64,000 nucleotides of DNA. It comes from JBLMYQ01 sp050260055. GTDB lineage: Bacteria > Bacillota > Clostridia > Acetivibrionales > UBA4821. This document shows, in pieces, positions 24,925-33,003 of this stretch (position 1 is its first letter; the number at the start of each line of letters is the position of its first letter). The position numbers were made by a program, and so were the translations under genes. The stretch is taken from positions 1 through 64,000 of the forward strand of contig JBLNBO010000007.1 of the NCBI GenBank assembly GCA_050260055.1. Direction: 5' to 3'. Under the pieces are notes generated by a model that saw nothing but the letters and a program-made list of their open reading frames with translations, was not told the origin of the DNA and searched no databases.

Positions 24925-26841
24925 TTAAGCCTTGCTTTTTCGAATATAATTAAGAAGGCCCCCTTCAAAAAGTATTTCTTTTTCACGGTTAGATATGTCT
25001 AGTTTTAGTGTAACTTCAAGATTGTGAGAAATGTTTTTAATTATTATAACTCCAGATTGAATTCCGCTTCTTATATTGCTGATTTCTAAAATATCGTCTT
25101 GAGAGATATTTTCATAGTCTTGTTCATTTTCGAAAATCAACGGTAGTATACCATTATTAATAAGATTTGCCTTATGGATTCTTGCAAATGATTTTGCAAG
25201 AATTGCTCTTATACCGAGATAGAGGGGAACCAAAGCGGCATGCTCCCTGCTCGAGCCCTGGCCATAGTTGTGCCCTGCAATTATGAATCCCCCGCTTTCG
25301 GTCTTAGCCCTTGAAGGAAAGTCTTTATCGCAAGGTGCTAGACAATAATCCGACAGATATGGAATATTAGAGCGGTAGGGGAGGAGTTTAGCATTCGAAG
25401 GCATTATATGATCGGTTGTAATATTATCTCCAAGCTTAATCAAAGCCTTTTTTGAAATATTATCTTCAAGGCCTTTGCCAATTGGGAAAGGTTTTATGTT
25501 AGGCCCTCTTTTAATTTCAACCTTTTCAGGCTCTAGAGAAGGGGGGATAATCATGCTATCATTGATATAAAATTCATCGGGAATAAGGTTTTTTGGTTTG
25601 GCATCTAATTCCCGAGGGTCTGATAAAGCGCCATTTATGGCACTTGCTGCAGCAGTTTCAGGGCTTACAATATATACTTGGGCGGATGGCGTACCGCTTC
25701 TGCCTTCAAAATTTCTATTGAATGTACGAAGAGAAATACCATTGCTGGCTGGAGATTGACCCATTCCAATGCAGGGGCCGCAGGCGCACTCAAGGATTCT
25801 TGCACCGGATGAAATAATATCTGCCAGTGCACCATTCTGAGAAAGCATTGAGAGTACCTGCCTTGAGCCCGGAGAAATTACAAGGCTTACATCAGGATGA
25901 ACCTTCTTATCTTTTAGAATACTTGCGACTTTCATTAAATCTGAAAATGAAGAGTTGGTACAGCTTCCAATAGCAATCTGATCAACTTTCATCCCCTTTA
26001 TATTATTTACTTTCTTGATATTATCAGGGCTGTGGGGCGCGGCAGAAAGCGGTTCCAAAGCTGATAAGTCGATGTCTATGGTTTTATCGTAACTTGCATC
26101 ACAATCGGCTTTAAGTTCTGCCCAATCAGCTTGGCGATTTTGTGCTTTTAGAAACTGATAGGTAATATCATCGCTTGGAAATATTGAAGTTGTTGCACCG
26201 AGTTCAGCCCCCATATTTGTAATTGTTGCTCTTTCAGGGACAGTAAGCGAGCATTCACTGTATTCAAGGACTGCGCCAACCCCGCCTTTAACTGAAATCA
26301 GCCTTAGTATTTCAAGGATAACATCCTTTGCTGAAACCATAGGATTGAGATTGCCTTTAAGGTTTACTCTAAAAACTTTTGGCATTGATATATAGTATGA
26401 TGCTCCTCCCATTGCAGCAGCAACGTCAAGGCCCCCTGCGCCAATCGCAAGCATTCCAAGTGCTCCACAGGTTGGAGTGTGGCTGTCAGAGCCAAGAAGT
26501 GTCATTCCAGGTATTCCGAATCTTTCTAGATGAACCTGATGACAGATTCCGTTTCCAGGCTTTGAGAAAAATATACCATATTTTGATGCTATACTTTGAA
26601 TGTATGCATGATCGTCTGCATTTTCAGGCCCTGTCTGCAAAGTGTTATGGTCAATATATGCAACAGACTTTTTAGTCTTAACTTTTGGGATCCCAAGTGC
26701 TTCAAACTGAAGGTATGCCATTGTCCCGGTAGAATCCTGCGTAAGTGTTTGATCAATACGTATTGAAACCTCATTTCCTTGTCTTGCTTGACCGCTGGCA
26801 AGGTGAGAATTTATTATTTTTTCAACAATATTATGTCCCAA
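24925..26841 (-). CDS. aconitate hydratase
   Basis: A 638-residue iron-sulfur enzyme converting citrate to isocitrate. The compact length and layout match the bacterial aconitase branch closest to mitochondrial/homoaconitase forms: domains 1-3 with the cluster ligands in IGSCTNSSF and ECACGPCIGMGQSPAS, then a linker and a C-terminal swivel domain (GSSREHAALVP). The start is TTG 26841 after AAAGGAGGAATAATC; no ATG is suitable. It lies between the Re-citrate synthase and IDH genes, which supports citrate as substrate rather than isopropylmalate. Needs anaerobic conditions to keep the 4Fe-4S cluster intact (family knowledge). Confidence 0.92.
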   Translation of the reverse strand: MGHNIVEKIINSHLASGQARQGNEVSIRIDQTLTQDSTGTMAYLQFEALGIPKVKTKKSVAYIDHNTLQTGPENADDHAYIQSIASKYGIFFSKPGNGICHQVHLERFGIPGMTLLGSDSHTPTCGALGMLAIGAGGLDVAAAMGGASYYISMPKVFRVNLKGNLNPMVSAKDVILEILRLISVKGGVGAVLEYSECSLTVPERATITNMGAELGATTSIFPSDDITYQFLKAQNRQADWAELKADCDASYDKTIDIDLSALEPLSAAPHSPDNIKKVNNIKGMKVDQIAIGSCTNSSFSDLMKVASILKDKKVHPDVSLVISPGSRQVLSMLSQNGALADIISSGARILECACGPCIGMGQSPASNGISLRTFNRNFEGRSGTPSAQVYIVSPETAAASAINGALSDPRELDAKPKNLIPDEFYINDSMIIPPSLEPEKVEIKRGPNIKPFPIGKGLEDNISKKALIKLGDNITTDHIMPSNAKLLPYRSNIPYLSDYCLAPCDKDFPSRAKTESGGFIIAGHNYGQGSSREHAALVPLYLGIRAILAKSFARIHKANLINNGILPLIFENEQDYENISQDDILEISNIRSGIQSGVIIIKNISHNLEVTLKLDISNREKEILFEGGLLNYIRKSKA

Positions 26842-26843
26842 GA

Positions 26844-28235
26844 TTATTCCTCCTTTGAAAACGGCTCAGAAAATAGTTCCGGCAAAATCTGCTTTGCAGC
26901 TTCTATTAATTCCTCATCATATATTACTGTGACCCTGCCTTCTGAATATTGAGCATCGACCCATTCTTTGAGTTTTGCGACGCGAGAGTCTTTTTTGTCT
27001 ATTTTATTATCACCAGTTAAATTAAACTGGTTGTTAATCCAGTGAGTTATACCTGCTAGACCGGAATGAGAATTGATTACGACCTTGGATGGCTTTCTCA
27101 AGATTTTTTTGGTGTTAAAAATAGTATAGATTTCTTCATCTTTCAATAATCCATCTGCATGAATACCGGCTTGTGTCATATTGAAATGAGTTCCGACAAA
27201 TGGGGTCATAGGCGGAATTGTATAACCAAGCATGTTTTCAAAATATTCAGCAATTTCAGTTATAATCGGAGTATTCATTCCATCCAAGCTTCCGCGAAGT
27301 TCTGCATATTCAATTATCATTGCTTCGAGAGGACAATTGCCGGTTCGTTCACCAATGCCTAATAATGAACAATTTACAGAAGAAGCGCCATATAACCATG
27401 CTGTTGCTGAATTGATAACAGCCTTATGAAAATCATTGTGACCATGCCATTCAAGCAATTCGCCTGGAAATCCTGCATGATGGGTTAAACCATAAATGAT
27501 ACCGGGGACGCTTCTTGGAAGTGATGCACCCGGATAAGGAACTCCAAGGCCTAAAGTATCGCATGCTCTAATCTTAATTGGTATGCCTGAATCCTCCATT
27601 AGCTTTCTAAGTTCAAGTGCAAATGGAACTACAAAACCATAAAAGTCCGCCCTTGTTATATCTTCGAAATGGCATCTTGGTTTTATTCCTATTTCAATTG
27701 CATCCTTAATGATTCCCATATACATATCCAGAGCTTCTTTACGGGTCTTGTTGAGTTTCTTGAATATGTGATAATCTGAACAGCTTACCAAAATACCAGT
27801 TTCTTTTATACCAATATCTTTTGCAAGCTGGAAATCTTGTTTTGTGGCTCTTATCCAACTTGTGACCTCGGGGAACTTATATCCTTTTTCAAGACATTTG
27901 TATACGGCATTTCTATCTTTTTCACTATAAAGGAAAAACTCAGATTGCCTTATGATTCCATGGGGTCCGCCGAGTTGGTGTAAAAAATCATATAAGTCAA
28001 CTATTTGTTCTGTGGTATACGGCGTTCTGGATTGCTGGCCATCACGAAAGGTAGTATCGGTAATCCATATATCATCTGCCGGAAACATAGGAACTTTTCT
28101 ATGATTAAAGGCTACCATTGGTATTTCATCATATGGATAGATTTCTCGGTATAATACGGGGTTAGGTACATCTTGAAGACTATATTGATAAGAATCCTGC
28201 TCAAGGGTATTTGTTTTCTTGCTAAAGACAAGCAT
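26844..28235 (-). CDS. Re-type citrate synthase
   Basis: A 463-residue protein of the isopropylmalate/homocitrate synthase (DRE-TIM) superfamily, not of the usual Si-citrate synthase fold. The catalytic signature is ITDTTFRDGQQSRTPY (~58-73), with the metal-binding HGHNDFHKA later and NMTQAGIHADGLLKDEE near residue 355. The N-terminal ~50 residues and this overall pattern match the Re-citrate synthase described in Clostridium kluyveri and its clostridial relatives. It condenses acetyl-CoA with oxaloacetate. The gene order with aconitase and IDH supports this over homocitrate synthase. GTTAGGAGAGTGATACG precedes ATG 28235, and only two bases separate it from the aconitase start. Confidence 0.85.
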   Translation of the reverse strand: MLVFSKKTNTLEQDSYQYSLQDVPNPVLYREIYPYDEIPMVAFNHRKVPMFPADDIWITDTTFRDGQQSRTPYTTEQIVDLYDFLHQLGGPHGIIRQSEFFLYSEKDRNAVYKCLEKGYKFPEVTSWIRATKQDFQLAKDIGIKETGILVSCSDYHIFKKLNKTRKEALDMYMGIIKDAIEIGIKPRCHFEDITRADFYGFVVPFALELRKLMEDSGIPIKIRACDTLGLGVPYPGASLPRSVPGIIYGLTHHAGFPGELLEWHGHNDFHKAVINSATAWLYGASSVNCSLLGIGERTGNCPLEAMIIEYAELRGSLDGMNTPIITEIAEYFENMLGYTIPPMTPFVGTHFNMTQAGIHADGLLKDEEIYTIFNTKKILRKPSKVVINSHSGLAGITHWINNQFNLTGDNKIDKKDSRVAKLKEWVDAQYSEGRVTVIYDEELIEAAKQILPELFSEPFSKEE

Positions 28236-28262
28236 CGTATCACTCTCCTAACAGAATATGGC

Positions 28263-28299
28263 TTTGTATAATTGTATACAATTATACAAAAATAATCAA
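28263..28299 (-). promoter_or_regulatory. promoter and GntR-type operator of the citrate operon
   Basis: Bases 28263-28290 are a 28-bp perfect palindrome with core ATTGTATACAAT and outer half-sites TTTGTATAA/TTATACAAA. On the minus strand a promoter fits with -35 TTGATT (28299-28294), a 17-base spacer and -10 TACAAT (28276-28271), so the palindrome covers the -10 and most of the spacer. The GTATAC core is typical of FadR/FCD-type GntR operators, and such a regulator is encoded at the end of this operon. Confidence 0.75.
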
Positions 28300-28417
28300 T
28301 GCTTTTAATTATTTTTTTAAAAAGTAAAAAGATAATTAGTGAAATGATATTAAAAAATAATTTATTTTACTAAAGTAAAGTTATCTTTGCCCGATAAATA
28401 ATAATGGGGGTGGGAAA

Positions 28418-29047
28418 GTGAGTATTAACAGTATTAACAATTATATAAAGTCATTAATTAATAATTCAACGAATAAATCAAATACCAGCGCGAGCAAGAC
28501 AAGCAGTGCTAGTACTAGTAATACAGAAACAAAAAGTGAAAATCAAAAAAAGATAGCGAGCTTAATCGATCAATTGGAGTTAAATTCAAATAATTCTAAT
28601 TTGAGCAGTTATTTGAATTATAATGCGGTTGGTCAATATGCCGCTCTTTCTAAATACTTGAAAGATAATCCATCAAGCGAAGCTGCTAGCTTGATGGCTA
28701 ATGATGAAACGACAGCAAGTGAAATTGCTGAACTCTTGACAGATACGGGTAGCAAATCAGGTTCACTTTCTTTGACAGATTTTTTAAGCAGCTCAAGTGC
28801 ATCTAACAGTTCTTTTGAAAGCTTATTTAGTAGTGCTGATGAAATGGTTAGCGGGATGATTAAGAAAAATCAATTATATGATAACTACTTAATTACTTCA
28901 GCTTTAAAAAGGGAAAATTTAAAAGCAATAAATGCTTTAAATAAGAACAACAAAACGACTAGTAAAGCTGATACAACAAATACAAACACTACAAATAAAA
29001 CAGCAGATAGTACAACAAATACAAGCAAAGTGGAAGAAAGCAAGTAA
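28418..29047 (+). CDS. Ser/Asn/Thr-rich low-complexity protein, unknown
   Basis: A 209-residue protein starting at GTG 28418 after GGGGGTGGG. Ser, Asn, Thr and Lys dominate. Residues ~15-45 and ~178-205 are almost pure S/N/T/K tracts, flanking a helical core (~46-170) with GQYAALSKYLKDN and SADEMVSGMIKKNQLYDNYL. No signal peptide or membrane segment is visible. The gene lies between the divergent citrate operon and a small gene in the same direction. The composition recalls export or flagellar accessory proteins, but I do not recognise a family. Confidence 0.6.
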   Translation: MSINSINNYIKSLINNSTNKSNTSASKTSSASTSNTETKSENQKKIASLIDQLELNSNNSNLSSYLNYNAVGQYAALSKYLKDNPSSEAASLMANDETTASEIAELLTDTGSKSGSLSLTDFLSSSSASNSSFESLFSSADEMVSGMIKKNQLYDNYLITSALKRENLKAINALNKNNKTTSKADTTNTNTTNKTADSTTNTSKVEESK

Positions 29048-29101
29048 CACTGTTTATACAGGACAAAATGAATATAATGTATTCTCATGGAGGATAGACT
29101 C

Positions 29102-29323
29102 ATGGGGTCAATAAATAGGATAATCGGAAATACACATGCTTACGGTTCGGCTGTTAGCAGAGGAGTAAATAGTAACGGCGTAAGAGGTGCAGCAGAAAAT
29201 ATAGAGAATAAGCTGAATCATAATTCAGACAAAAAAATACTTAACTATACTTACAATGCATCTACGGGCTTCAATAAGAATTTATATAAACAAAACAATC
29301 CTAGCATGGAATTTATATTATAA
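29102..29323 (+). CDS. small hypothetical protein, 73 residues
   Basis: Begins MGSINRIIGNTHAYGSAVSR. ATG 29102 is eight bases after GGAGG (29089-29093); ATG 29087 overlaps that site. The protein is Asn- and Gly-rich, without membrane segment or known motif. It is 54 bases after the low-complexity gene, in the same direction and before a shared terminator, so the two probably form one transcript. Function unknown. Confidence 0.55.
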   Translation: MGSINRIIGNTHAYGSAVSRGVNSNGVRGAAENIENKLNHNSDKKILNYTYNASTGFNKNLYKQNNPSMEFIL

Positions 29324-29336
29324 GATTTTGGATAAA

Positions 29337-29373
29337 ATAAAAGCTCACACTCTATAAAGGTGTGAGCTTTTAT
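29337..29373. terminator. bidirectional terminator
   Basis: A 14-bp stem (29337-29350 with 29360-29373), ATAAAAGCTCACAC / GTGTGAGCTTTTAT. It serves the plus-strand pair and the convergent gene ending at 29386. Confidence 0.8.
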
Positions 29374-29385
29374 TTTATATTTTAT

Positions 29386-29652
29386 TTAGTTTGTATGCAT
29401 CTTTAAAACATTGTCCATAAGTAGACCACCGATTATTACTTCAGCAAATATATTTACGCTGGCTTTCATCATTGCTATGCAGTTGTTCATTAAAATATAG
29501 CTGTTTAAATAAATATTATTATAGTAATAAATTGTTGCAGATAATGTAAACAGACAAAAAGATAACAACGTGCCGTAGATGATAACTAGTTTACATAACT
29601 TCTCCATATTTAAAAGCTGCTTTGTAATCTTTTCTATAATATTATTCTTCAT
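29386..29652 (-). CDS. small two-helix membrane protein, unknown
   Basis: An 88-residue protein with a basic N-terminus (MKNNIIEKITKQLLNMEK) and two predicted membrane segments (~20-43 and ~56-82). CTGAGGGGTCTCA lies before ATG 29652. No family is recognised. It stands alone between a bidirectional terminator and the MATE gene in the same direction; the 91-base gap to the upstream gene's stop shows no clear promoter. Confidence 0.55.
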   Translation of the reverse strand: MKNNIIEKITKQLLNMEKLCKLVIIYGTLLSFCLFTLSATIYYYNNIYLNSYILMNNCIAMMKASVNIFAEVIIGGLLMDNVLKMHTN

Positions 29653-29743
29653 TGAGACCCCTCAGACAAATTATATTATGTATATATATGTTAACATAAT
29701 GAGGGGGAAGATTCAAATTATAGATTATGGAAAAGGTTCATAA

Positions 29744-31147
29744 TTAACGGGAAATAATTACCTTCTTTTCCCAAGGGCCAAAACGGAAATATAAAAAGCT
29801 GAGTATTGCTGATATAATAAAGCCGATTGTTATTCCCAGCCAAATACCTGAACTTTGTAGTCCGGTATGTTGCGAAAGGAACCATGAGAGAGGTATCCTA
29901 AAAAGCCAAAACGATAATATGGCAAATATCATTGGGGGGATAGTATCTCCTGCACCTTGGAGCGCCCCATTTGTTACGAATATAGTTGATACACCGAAAT
30001 ATCCAATTGATACAATTTTTAAATAAGCTGTTCCCTCGGCAATTATAAGGTTGAGCTGGTCTTGCGGAATTGATGGATTGCTGAGGAAAAATAAAATGAT
30101 TTGCTTTGGAAAAGCATAACATAATATAACAATAAATGATGTTATTAAGATTGAGAAAAGTGCTCCTATCTTAACAGTTTCAGATACCCTTTCTTTTTTA
30201 CCTGCGCCTAGGTTTTGACCTGTAAGTGCTGTAACTGACATACCGATTGCCATAGATGGCAAAAAGCAGAAGCTATCTAATCTTGAGCCAATGCCAAATA
30301 CTGAAATTGTGGTAATTCCAAAATCTGAAACCATCTTGGCGATAATAAATACGCCGGTAGAGACAATTACCTGCTGAATACCTGAAGGTAAGCCAATCAT
30401 AAGCAGACTCTTTACCAATTTTGTGTCAAATTTAAAACCCTTGAAATCTCTGATATTTAAGACGCCTTGCTTGCGTAAAAGGTTTAAAGCGAATATAAAA
30501 GAGAATACCTGTGCTATTATTGTTGCAAGAGCAGAACCGTTAATACCCATCTTTGGGAAGAAACCTAAGCCAAGGATGAGTAGAGGGTCTAATACTAAAT
30601 TTAGAATGACTGCCATAGAAAGAAATTTCAAAGGAGTCCATGAATCCCCTAAACCTCTTAAAATCGCGCTAATAAGGTTGAATCCGAACATGAATACCAA
30701 TCCTGCGAGGGTAACATTAAGGTATCCGCATGCAAGATTAAAAACCTCTGGCATCTTTGTAGGGTTGACAGCAAGAGATATTATGGATTTATTAAATACG
30801 AATCCTAATATGGTTAAAACTACAGATATTAAAAAAGTAAGTACAAAGGAATTATCTATAATTTTGCTTATCATATCATTATTGCCTGCACCTTTATGCT
30901 GTGAGACTAATGCAGTAGCAGCTATTGAAACTCCAATAACTAATGAAAACATAATAAAGACGATAGGGTAAGTCATGGTAACAGCGCTGAAAGCTTCTGT
31001 ACCCAAGAATCTTCCTATCCAGAAAGCATTAATCATTTGCAGGATAAGCTGAAGAATGTTTCCCAGAAAAAGGGGCATAGCAAATGTTATTATTATTCTT
31101 AATATATTTCCTTCAGTAAGGTCTTTACCGATACTATTATTTTTCAT
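29744..31147 (-). CDS. MATE-family multidrug/sodium antiporter
   Basis: A 467-residue inner-membrane exporter with about 12 hydrophobic segments in two related halves; PLFLGNILQLILQMINAFWIGRFLG near the start and GAGKKERVSETVKIG in the middle loop are typical of the DinF/NorM-type MATE family. The start is set at ATG 31147 because GTATGGAGTTAAT precedes it; an upstream in-frame GTG/ATG at 31195 would add 16 residues without a ribosome site. Substrates cannot be inferred from the sequence. Confidence 0.92.
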   Translation of the reverse strand: MKNNSIGKDLTEGNILRIIITFAMPLFLGNILQLILQMINAFWIGRFLGTEAFSAVTMTYPIVFIMFSLVIGVSIAATALVSQHKGAGNNDMISKIIDNSFVLTFLISVVLTILGFVFNKSIISLAVNPTKMPEVFNLACGYLNVTLAGLVFMFGFNLISAILRGLGDSWTPLKFLSMAVILNLVLDPLLILGLGFFPKMGINGSALATIIAQVFSFIFALNLLRKQGVLNIRDFKGFKFDTKLVKSLLMIGLPSGIQQVIVSTGVFIIAKMVSDFGITTISVFGIGSRLDSFCFLPSMAIGMSVTALTGQNLGAGKKERVSETVKIGALFSILITSFIVILCYAFPKQIILFFLSNPSIPQDQLNLIIAEGTAYLKIVSIGYFGVSTIFVTNGALQGAGDTIPPMIFAILSFWLFRIPLSWFLSQHTGLQSSGIWLGITIGFIISAILSFLYFRFGPWEKKVIISR

Positions 31148-31225
31148 ATTAACTCCATACAGTATTATGCAATTTTTACAGACTTTTAATACCAAATAAC
31201 TATAATCGGTTACTTGGCTTAAAAC

Positions 31226-31251
31226 AAAAAACGTACATGCGTACGTTTTTA
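31226..31251 (-). terminator. terminator after rpsT
   Basis: AAAAACGTAC / GTACGTTTTT around ATGC, just after the rpsT stop on the minus strand. Confidence 0.85.
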
Positions 31252-31256
31252 TTTCT

Positions 31257-31520
31257 TTATTTCGACTGGTTAAGCTTTTTGGCTATTGAAGACTTTTTTC
31301 TATTGGCGGTGTTCTTATGGAGAACTCCTTTTGCAACTGCCTTATCAATGCTCTTGGTTGCAGATACTAGTAAGTCATCAGCTTTCTTAGTATCCTTTCC
31401 CTTTATAGCCTCATCAAACTTTTTAAGCTGAGTTTTCAAAGCCGTTTTCGTCATCGCATTTTGCATAGTTTTTGTTTCAGTTGTTTTCACTCTTTTTATT
31501 GCTGATTTAATGTTTGGCAA
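31257..31520 (-). CDS. rpsT: 30S ribosomal protein S20
   Basis: An 87-residue basic protein binding 16S rRNA in the small subunit. The N-terminal pattern PNIKSAIKRVKTTETKTMQN and the C-terminal HKNTANRKKSSIAKKL are diagnostic. The start is TTG 31520, six bases after GGGGAGGTG; reading from an upstream codon would add an atypical N-terminus. A hairpin terminator follows the stop. It is transcribed alone, as is usual for rpsT. Confidence 0.96.
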   Translation of the reverse strand: MPNIKSAIKRVKTTETKTMQNAMTKTALKTQLKKFDEAIKGKDTKKADDLLVSATKSIDKAVAKGVLHKNTANRKKSSIAKKLNQSK

Positions 31521-31671
31521 TTTTTTCACCTCCCCGACCATATTGCTATCTCGAATTCCTCAGTTCATGCAAAATATTTTAACATGTAAATAATTATAAT
31601 GCAATCATTTACAACATATTTAAAGAATATATTTTTAACTAAATATTACTAAGCTTTTTGTCGCCTATATG

Positions 31672-31700
31672 TTGAAGATAGAAGATAATAATGCTATAAT
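31672..31700 (+). promoter_or_regulatory. promoter of the glutamate synthase operon
   Basis: TTGAAG (31672-31677), a 17-base spacer and TATAAT (31695-31700) closely match the housekeeping consensus. The transcript would start near 31707 and carry an AT-rich leader of about 200 bases before ATG 31906. I see no terminator hairpin or known riboswitch in this leader, which fills the otherwise empty region 31542-31905. Confidence 0.7.
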
Positions 31701-31905
31701 GAGCGCAATCATTAATAATTCCTTTACTTTTTATACGAATTCCTAATTAAAACATGTTTCTAAAACACTTCTAATTTCTTAGCGAAATACATATAACAGC
31801 ATAACTGCAGTTTATAATTCAAGAACGAGATGCTTTTTATTTTTGATATCTAAAAATAAATAATTATCAATTATACATTACAAATTGCTTGTTAGGGGGT
31901 CAATT

Positions 31906-33003
31906 ATGCTTCTTCATGAAGGTGAAGTAAGAATACCGTCCGGCTGCGCCATCGCAGGTATAGTTAATAAAAAAGGCAAGGCGTTTTCCGGAGAAGATAT
32001 AATTAAATCAATAGCACTTATGCGAGAACGTTCAAACGGGCTTGGCGGTGGGTTCGCTGCTTATGGTATATACCCTGAATACAAAGACCATTATGCTCTT
32101 CACTTGTTTTATGATGATAAAAAGTGCAAAGAGAATACTGAAGCATTCCTTAATGAGAGATTCGATATAGAAATAGGCGGAAAGATACCAACAAATAGAG
32201 TAAATTCTATTGTTAATCCTCCGATTATTTGGAGATATTTCGTTAGGGTAAGAAAAGACAAACTTGCGGGTTCGGAAATAACGGAAGATGATTATGTTGC
32301 ATATTGCGTAATGAAGATAAACAGTGAAATCCAAGGGGCTTTCGTAGTTTCAAGTGGCAAGAATATGGGAGCATTTAAAGCTGTTGGGTATCCGGAAGAT
32401 GTAGGAGAATTTTATAAACTTGATTCTTACAAAGGTTACGCGTGGACGGCGCATGGAAGATTTCCAACAAATACTCCTGGCTGGTGGGGAGGAGCACATC
32501 CTTTCACTTTATTGGATTGGTCAATTGTTCATAACGGAGAAATATCATCATATGGTGCAAATCAAAGATATCTCGAGATGTTCGGGTATAAATGTACACT
32601 CCAAACAGATACCGAGGCAATAACATATATTTTTGATTTGCTGTTAAGAAAGCATCATCTTCCTCTGGAGGCTGTAGTAACGGCAATGGCGGCGCCTTTC
32701 TGGGAACAAATAAAGAATATGCCGGAGGAAAAAAAGGAACTTATTAAAGCTATTAGGGCGGTATATGGAAGTGCATTGGTTAACGGGCCATTTTCGGTCA
32801 TATTAGGTTCTAGAAATGGTATAGTTGCATTGAATGATAGATTGAAGCTTAGATCTCTTGTAGCCGCAACTAAAGGCGATTACCTTTATGTTGCTAGTGA
32901 AGAGTCGGCAATAAGAAGGATATGCAAACACCCTGAGAAGGTATGGGCACCAAGGGGAGGCGAGCCGGTTATAGGCTTGCTTGAGGGGGTTGAGAAGATA
33001 TGA
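31906..33003 (+). CDS. glutamate synthase, glutaminase (class II GATase) subunit, archaeal-type
   Basis: A 365-residue subunit equivalent to the N-terminal domain of GltB: it releases ammonia from glutamine for the synthase subunit. PSGCAIAGIV puts the nucleophile at Cys14, so 13 residues must be removed to expose it (family knowledge: Ntn hydrolases need an N-terminal Cys). HGRFPTNTPGW, VHNGEISSYG and LQTDTEAITY are the other glutamine-site motifs. ATG 31906 follows TTAGGGGGTCAATT. It overlaps the next gene by four bases (ATGA). This split form is known from archaea, Thermotoga and some clostridia. Confidence 0.9.
   Translation: MLLHEGEVRIPSGCAIAGIVNKKGKAFSGEDIIKSIALMRERSNGLGGGFAAYGIYPEYKDHYALHLFYDDKKCKENTEAFLNERFDIEIGGKIPTNRVNSIVNPPIIWRYFVRVRKDKLAGSEITEDDYVAYCVMKINSEIQGAFVVSSGKNMGAFKAVGYPEDVGEFYKLDSYKGYAWTAHGRFPTNTPGWWGGAHPFTLLDWSIVHNGEISSYGANQRYLEMFGYKCTLQTDTEAITYIFDLLLRKHHLPLEAVVTAMAAPFWEQIKNMPEEKKELIKAIRAVYGSALVNGPFSVILGSRNGIVALNDRLKLRSLVAATKGDYLYVASEESAIRRICKHPEKVWAPRGGEPVIGLLEGVEKI

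Noticed and set aside
26844..28235. Homocitrate or isopropylmalate synthase
   Set aside because: The superfamily fits, but aconitase and an NAD-IDH in the same operon and the clostridial Re-citrate synthase pattern favour citrate synthesis; an assay would settle it.
30423..30971. Plus-strand frame of 182 codons inside the MATE gene
   Set aside because: Antisense to a clear membrane transporter; open only because of the codon bias of hydrophobic residues.
31707..31905. Riboswitch or T-box in the glutamate synthase leader
   Set aside because: The 200-base leader is very AT-rich, without a terminator hairpin or the T-box TGG element.
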